Shown here: positions 24,459-33,207 of the stretch, one piece after another
Layout: each line of letters begins with the position of its first letter
How positions within the stretch are numbered: the stretch's first letter is position 1
DNA from: Runella defluvii
GTDB lineage: Bacteria > Bacteroidota > Bacteroidia > Cytophagales > Spirosomataceae
Assembly: GCF_014195535.1 (NCBI RefSeq)
Contig: NZ_JACIBY010000008.1
Coordinates: forward strand, 124,001-188,000
Length of the DNA: 64,000 bases
Direction of reading: 5' to 3'
Made by a program: the position numbers and the translations under genes
Notes under the pieces: generated by a model
Told to the model about the DNA's origin: nothing
Databases searched by the model: none
The model's input: only the letters and a program-made list of their open reading frames with translations

Positions 24459-27400
24459 TTAGGCGGCTTCGGCATTGTGGTTGATGGTTTCTAGTAAATT
24501 GATAATTTTGGTAGCTACAGCATTATCAAACAAACCACCAATCCCGTTTGAATTAATATCCGTAAAAGGTGACTCGAAAAGCATAGCGGGTTCAACCATT
24601 CCCTTCACGGTCAGGAAGTTGATAATGGTGTCTATGAACTTGATTTGCTGGGCATTGAAGGTTTGATGGCTCAGTATTTCGGCAAAAGCCAACTTGGCCG
24701 CTTGTATGTCTAACCCAACGATGCTGCGGATAAATTTCCCCAACGGTTGCTTACCATAGGCTTTCGTAAACTCCTCTTTGGTGCCTAAGTTGCCTTGTTC
24801 AAACAATAGTTGGTCGAGACTTTCTAATTCCGCTTGGGTGATAGGGAGGTTGTTGCGGAGTTTGTGGATAACAAAATGGGTGCTTTGTTCTTTCAGGTAC
24901 TGCTCTACCTTGCGTTTGTAGGCATCCAAGTCGTTAAAATGATACACCAATTGATGTTCGTGCGCTTTACCCGTAAACTCATCTTCAAACATCGTAAAAT
25001 AGATGAGGGTATTTTCCGAATCCAAAAATTGAATGATGTCACGCAGCTCAATACGGACTTTTTCAATTCCCAAAATCGTGCTTCCTTCCCAAAATACTTT
25101 CTGCTGCACTTGGTGGAGGGTGTCCATTTTTTTGGCTACGGCTGGTAGGCTGGCTTTCTTGCTGAGCTTACCTGCGGTGGCCACTACTTTTTGAATCAGC
25201 GTAGCTTGCTTTTTTTCTCCATTCAACACACTCAACTGGAGGTCGAGCATGAGGGCATCAAAGCGTTTGGCCAGTTCGTCTTGCTCGGCTTCCAACATCA
25301 AGGGTGCGATGTGGTCGCGGAGTTCTTTGTGGTCCAAATCGCTGAGGGCGTTCCAAGCATTGGGGTCGCGGTACTTCTCGACAAATGCCCAGTGCTGACG
25401 CACCACGAAACTGTCGCCGTTTAAGGCTTGGGTCTGCTTGATTAATTGGCCGAGGAGGGTTTGGCCGTATTCCTTCAGTTCGGGTTCTTCCTGACCCAAC
25501 AGTACCAATGCCAAGCGCAAGCGCAGTTCAAACAATCGCTGGCTCAACGATTTACTATTTGTCCCTTCTTTGCCTTTGGGATGGGCGTTGAAAAACTCGA
25601 AGTTTTCGCAAAAATCGAAAATTACAAACTCTTTTTTGTCTTGGCCTGTCCCAAACAAGTCTTTGCACAAGCGGGTGCCTCGGCCTATCATTTGCCAAAA
25701 CTTGGCGCTGCTGCGTACGGGTTTGAAAAATACCAAATTGCAGACTTCGGGCACATCAATGCCCGTGTCGAGCATATCTACCGACGCGGCTATTTGGGGC
25801 ATTTTGGCTTTGTCCTTAAACTTGTTGAGCAAGTCGTCACGTTTTTCTTCCTGATAGTCAATCACTTTTAAAAACTCACCTTTGTAGGCGGGGTATTGTT
25901 TGTTGAAGCGTTCTTCAATAAACTTGGCATGGGTGTGCGAACGGGCAAACACGATGGTTTTGGCCAGCTTATCGCCTCCTTCTACTTTGAGGCCGTGTTT
26001 CATCAAATGCCCGATTACTTTGTCCACCGTGTCGGTATTAAACAGCCATTTGTTTAAAGCGGCGGCGTCTATTTCGTCGGGAAAGGCACCCGTAACAGGG
26101 TCGGAGAATTGTTCTTCGTAGGCGCGTTTTTCTTCTTCGTTGAGGTCGGCATATTTGATGCCGCTTCGCTGAAATTTAATAGGGACTGAAATGGCTTTGG
26201 GTGGCACCAGAAAGCCATCGTTGACGGCCTGCTCCAACTCGTAGGCAAAAGTGGGGTTGTTGGGTTCCATGTCAAACAACCCATAGGTGTCGCGGTCAGT
26301 TTCTGATTTGGGCGTGGCGGTGAGGCCAATGCGAATGCCGTCGAAATACTTGAAAATATGCTTGTAGCGGTTATAGACGCTGCGGTGGATTTCATCGAAA
26401 ATAATGACGTCGAAGTGCCCTACGCCGTAAAAACGATTGTTGCCGTCGGCCTCGCCATCTATCATGTGGATGATGGTTTGGTAGGTCGAAAACACAAGTC
26501 GGCTGCTTTCGTCTTCTTTCTCTTTGGTCAAATCTACGGCGGGCAGGTGGGGCAAATACTGGTTCAGGTTGATTTTGGCCTGATGAATCAAGGCGTTTCT
26601 GTCGGCCAAAAACAAGACGCGTTTTGCCCAGTTGGCTTTGCTCAGTAAGTCCACGATGGAGGCCGCAACCCTGGTTTTGCCCGTGCCAGTGGCCATGATG
26701 AGCAGGGCTTCGCGGTGTTTGCCATCCAAGGCTTCGGCTACCCGCCGAATGGCTTCGTGCTGGTAGGGGCGGTCGGTGATGGCGTTGTTGATGGGTTGGG
26801 TGGCCAGTGTTTTTTGGGAGCTGCGCCTTTGCACCATTAGCTGCAATTCGTCTTTGGTATAAAACCCAAACACCTCGCGGGGGGGATAGTTGACATCGTC
26901 CCACAGGAAAGTACGGAAACCATTGGAATAAAAAATAACGGGACGTTGATTATATTCCTTTTCCAAGCAGTCGGCATACAGTTTGGCTTGGTGCTGCCCT
27001 ACGCGGGGGTCGCGTTGGGTGCGTTTGGCTTCTACGACGGCCAGAGGTTTGCCATCGTCGCCCCACAGTACGTAGTCGGCAAAGCCGTTGCCGTTGGCAT
27101 CGCCGTGGCCTTGGGGCATTCCTTTGACGGGGTATTCGGGGACATTGAACCCATGCGGGTCCCAGCCTGCTTCGCGCAGCAGGGTATCAATGTAGAGTTT
27201 GCGGGTAAGGGCCTCGTCGGGGTCGGTGGGAGGTACCACAAAGGCTTGGTTCTGCGCTTTGATGGCCTTGATGCTTGCCAGCTCGGCTTCCAATTTGGCG
27301 AGTTTGCTCTGCGACTCGTGGTAGTTGCGTTCTAATACTTGAAGGTCGTGCTTGTATAAATCCTTTTCTTTGTTTTTGGGGAGGAGGCTTTCGTCAAATC

Positions 27401-27794
27401 GGGGAACGGAAACGCGCTCTTCGTGGTAGAGCTGCACCGCCCAACCAATAAATCCGTGCAACAATTTCAGCGCGTACAGGGCTTCTTGGGGGTTGATTTT
27501 GGCTGTGGTATGCACGGCGGTATTGCCGAGCTTACGGATGAGGTTGATTTGGTTGAACTGTATGGGTGCTACCAAGTTTTTGAAACCTTGGGCGTGCATG
27601 AGCGAACTCAGTGATGTGTCGTGCGGCAATTCCAAATCGGCGTCGCGCTCGTACATCCAGCGTACCCACTCTTCCAAGCTTTTGCGGCAGAGAAAAGCCG
27701 CCACCAAAGGCGCATTCAATACTTGCCGTTCGGCTTCTTGTGGCGATTGGGCCAAATCAGCCCATGGAGTGGGTATGAAGGAGAAGTTACTCAT
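24459..27794 (-). CDS. hsdR: Type I restriction enzyme, endonuclease/translocase subunit HsdR (1111 aa)
   Basis: Motor and nuclease subunit of a type I restriction-modification system; it translocates and cleaves DNA unmodified at the target site. N-terminal DUF4145-like part (about 15-125) and a coiled coil (about 145-180) are followed by the PD-(D/E)xK nuclease: Asp240 (GFADYVLWGDD) and Glu255-Ala-Lys257. SF2 helicase motifs follow: Walker A ATGTGKT (368-374), DEIH box (467-470), FSTYQT, GLTATP, and MIGRGTRLCKD in the second RecA domain. The C-terminal part is the EcoEI-type HsdR tail. Length is normal and all key residues are present. Its ATG lies inside the end of the DUF1016 gene (8-bp overlap), so translation is probably coupled. 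Last gene of the leftward hsd operon. Confidence 0.95.
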   Translation of the reverse strand: MSNFSFIPTPWADLAQSPQEAERQVLNAPLVAAFLCRKSLEEWVRWMYERDADLELPHDTSLSSLMHAQGFKNLVAPIQFNQINLIRKLGNTAVHTTAKINPQEALYALKLLHGFIGWAVQLYHEERVSVPRFDESLLPKNKEKDLYKHDLQVLERNYHESQSKLAKLEAELASIKAIKAQNQAFVVPPTDPDEALTRKLYIDTLLREAGWDPHGFNVPEYPVKGMPQGHGDANGNGFADYVLWGDDGKPLAVVEAKRTQRDPRVGQHQAKLYADCLEKEYNQRPVIFYSNGFRTFLWDDVNYPPREVFGFYTKDELQLMVQRRSSQKTLATQPINNAITDRPYQHEAIRRVAEALDGKHREALLIMATGTGKTRVAASIVDLLSKANWAKRVLFLADRNALIHQAKINLNQYLPHLPAVDLTKEKEDESSRLVFSTYQTIIHMIDGEADGNNRFYGVGHFDVIIFDEIHRSVYNRYKHIFKYFDGIRIGLTATPKSETDRDTYGLFDMEPNNPTFAYELEQAVNDGFLVPPKAISVPIKFQRSGIKYADLNEEEKRAYEEQFSDPVTGAFPDEIDAAALNKWLFNTDTVDKVIGHLMKHGLKVEGGDKLAKTIVFARSHTHAKFIEERFNKQYPAYKGEFLKVIDYQEEKRDDLLNKFKDKAKMPQIAASVDMLDTGIDVPEVCNLVFFKPVRSSAKFWQMIGRGTRLCKDLFGTGQDKKEFVIFDFCENFEFFNAHPKGKEGTNSKSLSQRLFELRLRLALVLLGQEEPELKEYGQTLLGQLIKQTQALNGDSFVVRQHWAFVEKYRDPNAWNALSDLDHKELRDHIAPLMLEAEQDELAKRFDALMLDLQLSVLNGEKKQATLIQKVVATAGKLSKKASLPAVAKKMDTLHQVQQKVFWEGSTILGIEKVRIELRDIIQFLDSENTLIYFTMFEDEFTGKAHEHQLVYHFNDLDAYKRKVEQYLKEQSTHFVIHKLRNNLPITQAELESLDQLLFEQGNLGTKEEFTKAYGKQPLGKFIRSIVGLDIQAAKLAFAEILSHQTFNAQQIKFIDTIINFLTVKGMVEPAMLFESPFTDINSNGIGGLFDNAVATKIINLLETINHNAEAA

Positions 27795-28797
27795 TGCCTT
27801 TTAGTTCGTTTTCAATTTCTTCGATGGTGGGGAGGCTGCTTTTAAATTCTTCGGGAAACAGCTTGGTGAGCTGATATTCTGAAATGCCTATGGGCTGGTT
27901 GATATTTTTTAGCGCATAGTCGGCAATGACGTTGTTTTTGTTTTTACAAATCAGTAGCCCGATGGTGGGATTATCTGTTGGATGCCGAAGTAAATCATTG
28001 GCTGCCGAAAGATAAAAACTCAATTTACCCGCGTATTCGGGGATAAAATCGGTGGCTTTTAGTTCGATAACCACGTACGCCCGTAGTTTTAGATGATAAA
28101 ACAAAAGGTCAATAAAAAACTCACCCCCACCTACTTGCATTGGCACTTGTTTGCCCACATACGCAAAACCACTGCCCAGTTCCAGTAAAAACTTCGTAAT
28201 ATTTTCTACCAACGCGTTTTCCAGTTCGCGCTCGCGGTAATTCTCGGTAAGCGTCAGAAAATCAAATTGATAAGGGTCTTTGAGTAATTGGTTTGCCAAA
28301 TCGGAAGTAACATCGGGCAAGGTATGGTTGAAATTGGTAATGGCTTTGCCTTGGCGTTGGTAAAGTTTGGATTCTATTTGCAGCTCCAAAATAGCTCTGC
28401 TCCACCCATTTTCGATGGTTTTTTGGATGTAAAATAAAGCTTCTTGCTGGTCTTTTGATTGGGTGAAAATTTCTACGTGATGCCTCCAAGGAATTTTTCC
28501 ACCAAGCTGGTGGAAAAAGTTTGCCCCTTGATAAAATTGGTAAAACCGCCTGATATTGTACAAGTTGGTTTTTGAAAACCCCTCCATATCGGGAAAGTCT
28601 TTCCGCAAATCAACCGATAATTGACCGAGCCAGTTTTTCCCCCACTGACTATCTTTGGACTTATCGGAAAGCATTTTTCCAAGTTCAAAATAAAAAAACA
28701 CCAACTCACTATTGGCTGCCAACGCTACCTTTATGCGGGCTTCACGGATGTGTTGTTTCACTTCTTGAAGCCAATTTTTATATTCAGAATTGACCAT
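27787..28797 (-). CDS. DUF1016/YhcG-type PD-(D/E)xK nuclease protein (336 aa)
   Basis: Member of the YhcG/DUF1016 family: an N-terminal helical domain (about 10-160; WLQEVKQHIREARIKVALAAN, LYNIRRFYQFY) and a C-terminal PD-(D/E)xK nuclease-like fold (about 180-320). Candidate active-site residues are Asp230 (GEFFIDLLFYH) and Glu245-Leu-Lys247 (VVIELKATDF). The family is often encoded near type I restriction systems and mobile DNA; its biochemical role is not settled. Here it lies between hsdS and hsdR in the same operon, overlapping hsdR by 8 bp and 57 bp after hsdS, so it is made together with the restriction complex. A defence accessory role is inference. Confidence 0.88.
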   Translation of the reverse strand: MVNSEYKNWLQEVKQHIREARIKVALAANSELVFFYFELGKMLSDKSKDSQWGKNWLGQLSVDLRKDFPDMEGFSKTNLYNIRRFYQFYQGANFFHQLGGKIPWRHHVEIFTQSKDQQEALFYIQKTIENGWSRAILELQIESKLYQRQGKAITNFNHTLPDVTSDLANQLLKDPYQFDFLTLTENYRERELENALVENITKFLLELGSGFAYVGKQVPMQVGGGEFFIDLLFYHLKLRAYVVIELKATDFIPEYAGKLSFYLSAANDLLRHPTDNPTIGLLICKNKNNVIADYALKNINQPIGISEYQLTKLFPEEFKSSLPTIEEIENELKGNE

Positions 28798-28854
28798 GTG
28801 TATGATGCTATTTTAGGGTTTACTTTTTGCTACTGAACTTGAATAACTGTCCTT

Positions 28855-30090
28855 CTACTCCGCCACCAACTCCCCCTTGAAGGCTTTTTGAAGCAGGGTT
28901 TGGAAGAGGGAGTATGAATAGTCAAGCCCTAATATTGCATTTAATTTAGCCTTTTCAACCTCTAAACAAAGGTTCTCGTATTTCATTTGCTTGTTGATTG
29001 GAGGAATAAAAACAGGAAAAGATTTTAATTGACTGGAATTTATTGTTGCTATACCTGTTGTTTGTTTGGCTGCTTTTAAAAAGTATTTTTTGCCATGTTT
29101 ACTGCCAATTAGTTTCGCGAGAAAAAAGGGCTTGACAGAATCATTTTTAACTCTAATTCTAAAAAGATGATTTTGAAATATACAGCCAGGAATTTCTTCA
29201 TTCCAAGTTGTACCTCTGCCTAATTTATCAGGGTCTCCTCCCTCTGTGAGTAATATGTCAGATTTTAGTAATTGATACTTCTGGTAATCAGAGGATTTAA
29301 CTTTAATAGATTTGATTTCAGATAAATCTAAATAGCCATCTTGGACATTTGCCACCCTCAAATAAGGTGCATCAACCATCTCCGAATATTCAAGTTTCTC
29401 ATTTTTTGTTACACCGTTTGTAATTTCAGAAACCTCTGAAAGTAAGCATTTAGAGGTTTCTTTGCCTGAGAAATCGCCAAACATATCAATAAAAATAGCT
29501 TGGGCGAGTTCGTCGTATTTTTTGAGGAGTTCTTGGTCTTTGCGGCGCAGGGCATCGGCAGCATCCAGTATCTCCGCAATCCGCTTTTGAACGGAGAGAG
29601 GTGGGAGAGGGATTTGGATTTGTTTTAAATGAGATGGCCCAAAATTAGGCTGGGCAGAGCCAGTTATTATCCTTTTAATTTGACTTGTAAAATCTATTGA
29701 CTTTATAAAAAACCATAAATACCTTTTATAAAGTAGATTATTTTTGGGCTTTATTTTGATTATACTGGTATTTAAACACAAAGGAAGATGTTCGTTGCTA
29801 ACTTCTGCTATTTTTCCCCAAGTTACTCCAGATGATGCCATAACATAATCACCTTCTTCCAACAAAAAATGTTTATATTTTAATTCAACCTCATTATATG
29901 AAAGATGATTAATAGTGTTCGTTAAATCAATTTTGTCATCAACAAGATTTCTGATATTTATAAGTTTTATACCATTATCTTGAAACTGCCAATTTCGAAC
30001 ACCTGGTCCCTCAAGAAATTCAACAATATCTACGAAATTATAAATTTCCCACTTCACACCACTATTATTTTTTATTGTTTCTATTTCCAT
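28855..30090 (-). CDS. hsdS: Type I restriction system specificity subunit HsdS (411 aa)
   Basis: DNA-recognition subunit that sets the target of the methylase and nuclease. Two target-recognition domains are seen: residues 1-160 and about 215-370, each followed by a conserved helical spacer. The central spacer has IPLPPLSVQKRIAEILDAADAL and a long helix ending FIDMFGDF; the C-terminal one ends SLFQTLLQKAFKGELV. Length is normal for a two-half HsdS. Base composition is clearly more AT-rich than hsdM, hsdR and the flanks, typical of TRDs swapped by recombination. The ATG overlaps the stop of the 46-codon ORF upstream. No inverted second hsdS copy is present in the window. Confidence 0.93.
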   Translation of the reverse strand: MEIETIKNNSGVKWEIYNFVDIVEFLEGPGVRNWQFQDNGIKLINIRNLVDDKIDLTNTINHLSYNEVELKYKHFLLEEGDYVMASSGVTWGKIAEVSNEHLPLCLNTSIIKIKPKNNLLYKRYLWFFIKSIDFTSQIKRIITGSAQPNFGPSHLKQIQIPLPPLSVQKRIAEILDAADALRRKDQELLKKYDELAQAIFIDMFGDFSGKETSKCLLSEVSEITNGVTKNEKLEYSEMVDAPYLRVANVQDGYLDLSEIKSIKVKSSDYQKYQLLKSDILLTEGGDPDKLGRGTTWNEEIPGCIFQNHLFRIRVKNDSVKPFFLAKLIGSKHGKKYFLKAAKQTTGIATINSSQLKSFPVFIPPINKQMKYENLCLEVEKAKLNAILGLDYSYSLFQTLLQKAFKGELVAE

Positions 30091-30221
30091 GCTTTGAGTT
30101 CATTTAAGATAAATGCTTCGAGTTGTTCTTTTTTGGGTAGTTCGAGCACTCTTGTTATTATTGAATTGATTTTGTCAGTAAATTCGTCGGATGGCGTCCG
30201 ACGAATTCCATTTTTTTTCAC
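30081..30221 (-). CDS. Small ORF (46 aa) overlapping the start of hsdS
   Basis: Reading from GTG 30221 to TAG 30081-30083 gives a 46-residue charged, helical peptide (ITRVLELPKKEQLEAFILNE, ending LKAWK). The stop lies within the first four codons of hsdS (ATGGAAATAG), as in translationally coupled genes. An in-frame TAA sits 24 codon-lengths or less upstream, so no long gene is hidden. Its first part is formed by the palindrome at 30181-30207, so the ORF may be the surviving 3' end of a larger gene into which the repeat was inserted, or a real micro-protein. The amino-acid composition looks protein-like; the start codon is uncertain. Confidence 0.45.
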   Translation of the reverse strand: MKKNGIRRTPSDEFTDKINSIITRVLELPKKEQLEAFILNELKAWK

Positions 30222-30261
30222 AATCAGGTGTTTGAGATTCGTCAGTTAACGACTGACGAAT
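30181..30261. repeat. Two related palindromes between hsdM and hsdS
   Basis: AATTCGTCGGA-TGGCG-TCCGACGAATT (30181-30207; 11-bp stem) and ATTCGTCAGT-TAACG-ACTGACGAAT (30237-30261; 10-bp stem). Both share the ATTCGTC...GACGAAT arms, differ at the tip with paired compensating changes, and have 5-nt loops, so they look like two copies of one mobile palindromic unit. Confidence 0.75.
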
Positions 30262-30295
30262 TAAGGCTCTTTGATGATTTTACAGACAAAGTTCA

Positions 30296-30387
30296 ACCTC
30301 ACCCCACCCTCTCCTTTCTGGAGAGGGCTTAAACCCCCTTCTCCAGAAAAGACGGAACCGCCCGAGCGGAAGGGTTAGGGGAGGTGC
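30296..30387. repeat. MITE-like GC-rich inverted repeat in the hsdM-hsdS gap
   Basis: The ends are imperfectly complementary (ACCTCACCCCACCC versus GGGTTAGGGGAGGT). Inside, CCCTCTCC-TTTCT-GGAGAGGG forms a hairpin and TTTCTGGAGA / TCTCCAGAAA a second inverted pair. It looks like the non-coding dispersed repeats common in Bacteroidota intergenic DNA. The rest of the 30262-30513 gap holds no ORF or box that I can support. Confidence 0.55.
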
Positions 30388-30513
30388 GCCGCTGCGCTGA
30401 GGTTTAGTTTCCAAATTGCAAGTAACTTCATAAAATACCCAAATTGAATATGGCAATGCTCTTCTTTGTTATAGCTGCTCACTTCAAAGCGACGCGAGCG
30501 ACTGCCGTGCAGA

Positions 30514-31977
30514 TTAGGCTAACATCGCTTTTAATTGGTTCAACAACTCGGCACGTTCGGCATCCAAGGCTTCGATTTGCCCAATAATCACGCTGGGTTT
30601 TTCGTAGGTTTTTTCTTCATAGACCACTTCCTTGTAGCGGTTGATGCTCAGGTCGTACTTGTTGTCCTGTATTTCTTTGAGCGGCACCATAAAACTCTTG
30701 TCGGTGCGGCGGCGGGTGCTTTCGGCTGGGAGGTGGTGGTAGCGGTTTACAATATCGGCAATGTCGTTGGCCTCTACGGGCTGGCGTTTGTCGTCGAGGC
30801 TAAAACCATCGGCCTGCATGTCATAAAACCACACTTGGTCGGTGCCGCCGCTGTTGGTTTTGGTAAACACCAACACGGCCGTACTTACTCCCGCGTAAGG
30901 CTTAAACACCCCACTGGGCATCGAAATAACGGCTTGGAGTTTCTGGCGGTCAATGAGTTCTTGGCGGATTTGGAGGTGGGCTTTGCTACTGCCAAACAGC
31001 ACGCCGTCGGGTACAATCACGGCACAGCGGCCACCGAGTTTGAGCCCCTTCAAAATCAAGGCCAAAAACAACAATTCGGTTTTTTTGCTGTCCACCACCG
31101 CAAGTATTTTCCCATCTACGGCCTCGCGGTCGAGGCTACCTTTGAAGGGAGGATTGGCCAGTACGAGGGTGGCTTTGTCGGCAAAACCCGTATTGGCTTC
31201 GCTGAGGGCGTCCACGTCCATCAGTTGCGGGTTTTCGATGCCGTGCAGCATGAGGTTCATGCCACCGATGCGAATCATGGTCGGGTCAAACTCCATGCCC
31301 ATAAACATCTTCTGCTGAAAATGCGCTTTGACGCTGTCGGTGTATAAGTCTTTTTCAAAATGCTCGCGGATGTACTCGCCCGCCACGGTGAGGAAGCCCG
31401 CCGTGCCACAACTGGGGTCGCAAATGACGTCTTCGAGGGTAGGCTGCACCATGTCCACCATCATACGGATGATGTGCCGGGGCGTGCGAAACTGCCCGTT
31501 TTGGCCTGCGGAGGCAATTTTGCTCAGGAGGTACTCATAGACATCGCCCTTGGTGTCGCGGTCGCTCATGTTGATGTTGGAAATCATTTCCACCACCTGC
31601 GCCAGCAACCTCGGCGTAGGGATCATAAACGTAGCGCCCTTCATAAATTTGCTAAAAGCTGCGCTTTTGTTGCCCACGTTGCGCAGGAAGTCAAAGACGC
31701 CTTGGTCTTTGGTAAAAAGGCGGTACATCACCTCGGGGTCCATATTTTTGAAATGACTCCAACGCAGTTCGGCCTCATCGGCGGTATAAATGGGGTCTTC
31801 AATGGGCTTTTTGAGCAAATTGGCTTTCGACTCTTTTTGGGTTTGCAGCTCGTCGAGGCGGCGGATAAAAAGCAAATAGGTCATCTGCTCAATAACGGTG
31901 ATGGGGTTAGAGAGGCCACCCGTCCAAAATGCTTCCCATACTTTGTCTATTTGCGATTTTAGGTCTCCAGTAATCAT
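30514..31977 (-). CDS. hsdM: Type I restriction system N6-adenine methylase subunit HsdM (487 aa)
   Basis: Methylates adenine at the HsdS-chosen site and protects host DNA. An N-terminal helical HsdM_N domain (about 1-135; LKSQIDKVWEAFW) is followed by the N6-methylase fold. The SAM-binding motif I is DPSCGTAGFL (187-196) and the catalytic motif IV is NPPF (275-278); YDLSINRY and a C-terminal coil finish the protein. Full length. First gene of the hsd operon, with its own consensus promoter upstream, and 423 bp away from hsdS because of inserted repeats. Confidence 0.95.
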   Translation of the reverse strand: MITGDLKSQIDKVWEAFWTGGLSNPITVIEQMTYLLFIRRLDELQTQKESKANLLKKPIEDPIYTADEAELRWSHFKNMDPEVMYRLFTKDQGVFDFLRNVGNKSAAFSKFMKGATFMIPTPRLLAQVVEMISNINMSDRDTKGDVYEYLLSKIASAGQNGQFRTPRHIIRMMVDMVQPTLEDVICDPSCGTAGFLTVAGEYIREHFEKDLYTDSVKAHFQQKMFMGMEFDPTMIRIGGMNLMLHGIENPQLMDVDALSEANTGFADKATLVLANPPFKGSLDREAVDGKILAVVDSKKTELLFLALILKGLKLGGRCAVIVPDGVLFGSSKAHLQIRQELIDRQKLQAVISMPSGVFKPYAGVSTAVLVFTKTNSGGTDQVWFYDMQADGFSLDDKRQPVEANDIADIVNRYHHLPAESTRRRTDKSFMVPLKEIQDNKYDLSINRYKEVVYEEKTYEKPSVIIGQIEALDAERAELLNQLKAMLA

Positions 31978-31999
31978 AGTTTTTTTAATAGTAAACTTA

Positions 32000-32030
32000 C
32001 AAAGTTATCAAATCCCCCCCCTTCTACCAA
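32000..32030 (-). promoter_or_regulatory. Promoter of the hsdM-hsdS-DUF1016-hsdR operon
   Basis: On the minus strand: TTG (32028-32030), a 20-bp spacer and TAACTTTG (32000-32007), an exact TAnnTTTG match. The start point would be near 31993, 16 nt before the hsdM ATG. The -33 box lies within the last codons of the DUF4249 gene. Confidence 0.65.
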
Positions 32031-33166
32031 TACGCAGGTCGCTTGTTCGTGCCGCCTTGGGTGCGGCAGTCGCTGCACGGGATGCTGCCGATGGTGTAAA
32101 AAGCAATGGGGGAACCTGGCACGGGGTGCTCGATAAGGACCAAAAACGACGCATTGGTCGATTTACGGATGATTTCGGGCTCGGGAAGGGTGTCGAGGGG
32201 CTCGCAGAGTTGGTCTTGCACCGTAAATCTGCCTAAGTATTCGGTGATGAATAACCGCTTGAATTGGGGCGTTGAAGCACTGAAAAACCCAAATACAGGT
32301 TCTTCGGGTGAGGTGACGGAGCTGATATTGCCCGTTATTTGCGAGGGTTGTCCATCAAAGAGGCTGCCCGTGATTTCGTTGGTTTTGGAAAGTGCCGCCC
32401 AATAATCAAACTCTTCCCGCGATAGCCCGTATTGACGTACCAAAATGCTGTACCTTCTGGCTAATTTCCCGCTGATGGACAACACCGTCGTGAGGGGTAC
32501 ATCTTGAACAACATCTTGGCTTAGGCGTAAGGTGTTTGCCAACGTAATTTGGGCCGATTTTTGGTTGCCCCAGCAGGTGTTGATGTCTTCGGTACGTGGT
32601 CTAACTTTCCCCGCCACGACCTCATAACCCGAATACAAGGGTGCTTGATACTCCCACGTTTCTTCAAAGTTCCAACGGTAAAAACGAGTTTTGTTCAGCG
32701 GGTCATGGGTATTGACGAATATTTGCACGTTGGTACGCGCTTGATTGACACGGTAAGTGACGCTATCAATGGCAGGCGTTTGGATGAGTGGGACGTAGGT
32801 CGAAAGGTATTCTTTGCCGCCAATGGTTTGAATGTGTAGCCGAAACTTTTCACTTTCGGTAGCCGAAAACGCTTTTAAAGTATAAACGCCAGGCTGGGTT
32901 TCAACGAGGTTATAGGTATTGCCTCGGTCGCTTTCGACTTTCACTTGGGCGCGTTGTTCAAGCAACGTAGCCCCCGTTTGTTTGACTTTTTGGGTACGAC
33001 TCAAGCGTATTTCACTGGTAATAGAGGGGTTGAGTGTCCCTTCCACCACTAGGTAATTTTGTGCCTGATTCACCTCAGGTGGCGAATAAGATTCGATACA
33101 GCCATCGCTCAGATAGCAAATAACTACGAAAAGTAATAGAGATGAAAGTCGAGATAGATAGGTCAT
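32024..33166 (-). CDS. DUF4249 family lipoprotein (380 aa)
   Basis: Predicted outer-membrane-associated lipoprotein: a signal peptide with a lipobox-like end (LSDGC, Cys23), then beta-rich DUF4249 repeats (NYLVVEGTLNPS, EIRLSRTQ, VKVESDRGNTYNL). In Bacteroidota the family normally sits beside a TonB-dependent receptor, but here no receptor is adjacent; the gene follows the AraC regulator with a 41-bp gap on the same strand. Eight or more Cys occur late in the protein (for example CWGNQ, IPCSDCRT). Role unknown. Confidence 0.85.
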   Translation of the reverse strand: MTYLSRLSSLLLFVVICYLSDGCIESYSPPEVNQAQNYLVVEGTLNPSITSEIRLSRTQKVKQTGATLLEQRAQVKVESDRGNTYNLVETQPGVYTLKAFSATESEKFRLHIQTIGGKEYLSTYVPLIQTPAIDSVTYRVNQARTNVQIFVNTHDPLNKTRFYRWNFEETWEYQAPLYSGYEVVAGKVRPRTEDINTCWGNQKSAQITLANTLRLSQDVVQDVPLTTVLSISGKLARRYSILVRQYGLSREEFDYWAALSKTNEITGSLFDGQPSQITGNISSVTSPEEPVFGFFSASTPQFKRLFITEYLGRFTVQDQLCEPLDTLPEPEIIRKSTNASFLVLIEHPVPGSPIAFYTIGSIPCSDCRTQGGTNKRPAYW

Positions 33167-33207
33167 GGCGCGTGGAATTAGTTAAAAAAGAACCACACAC
33201 CCAAAAA

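Noticed and set aside
30296-30387. rho-independent terminator of hsdM
   Set aside because: Several stems could form, but it is long, GC-rich and lacks a T-run at the right end; it fits a dispersed repeat better.
30535-31347. A 270-codon frame on the + strand opposite hsdM
   Set aside because: It is antisense to the conserved methylase motifs; hsdM has strong family support and the + frame gives a low-complexity His/Val/Phe-rich product with no recognisable motif.
31360-31962. A 200-codon frame on the + strand opposite the hsdM N-terminus
   Set aside because: Shadow of hsdM, no start context and no motif.
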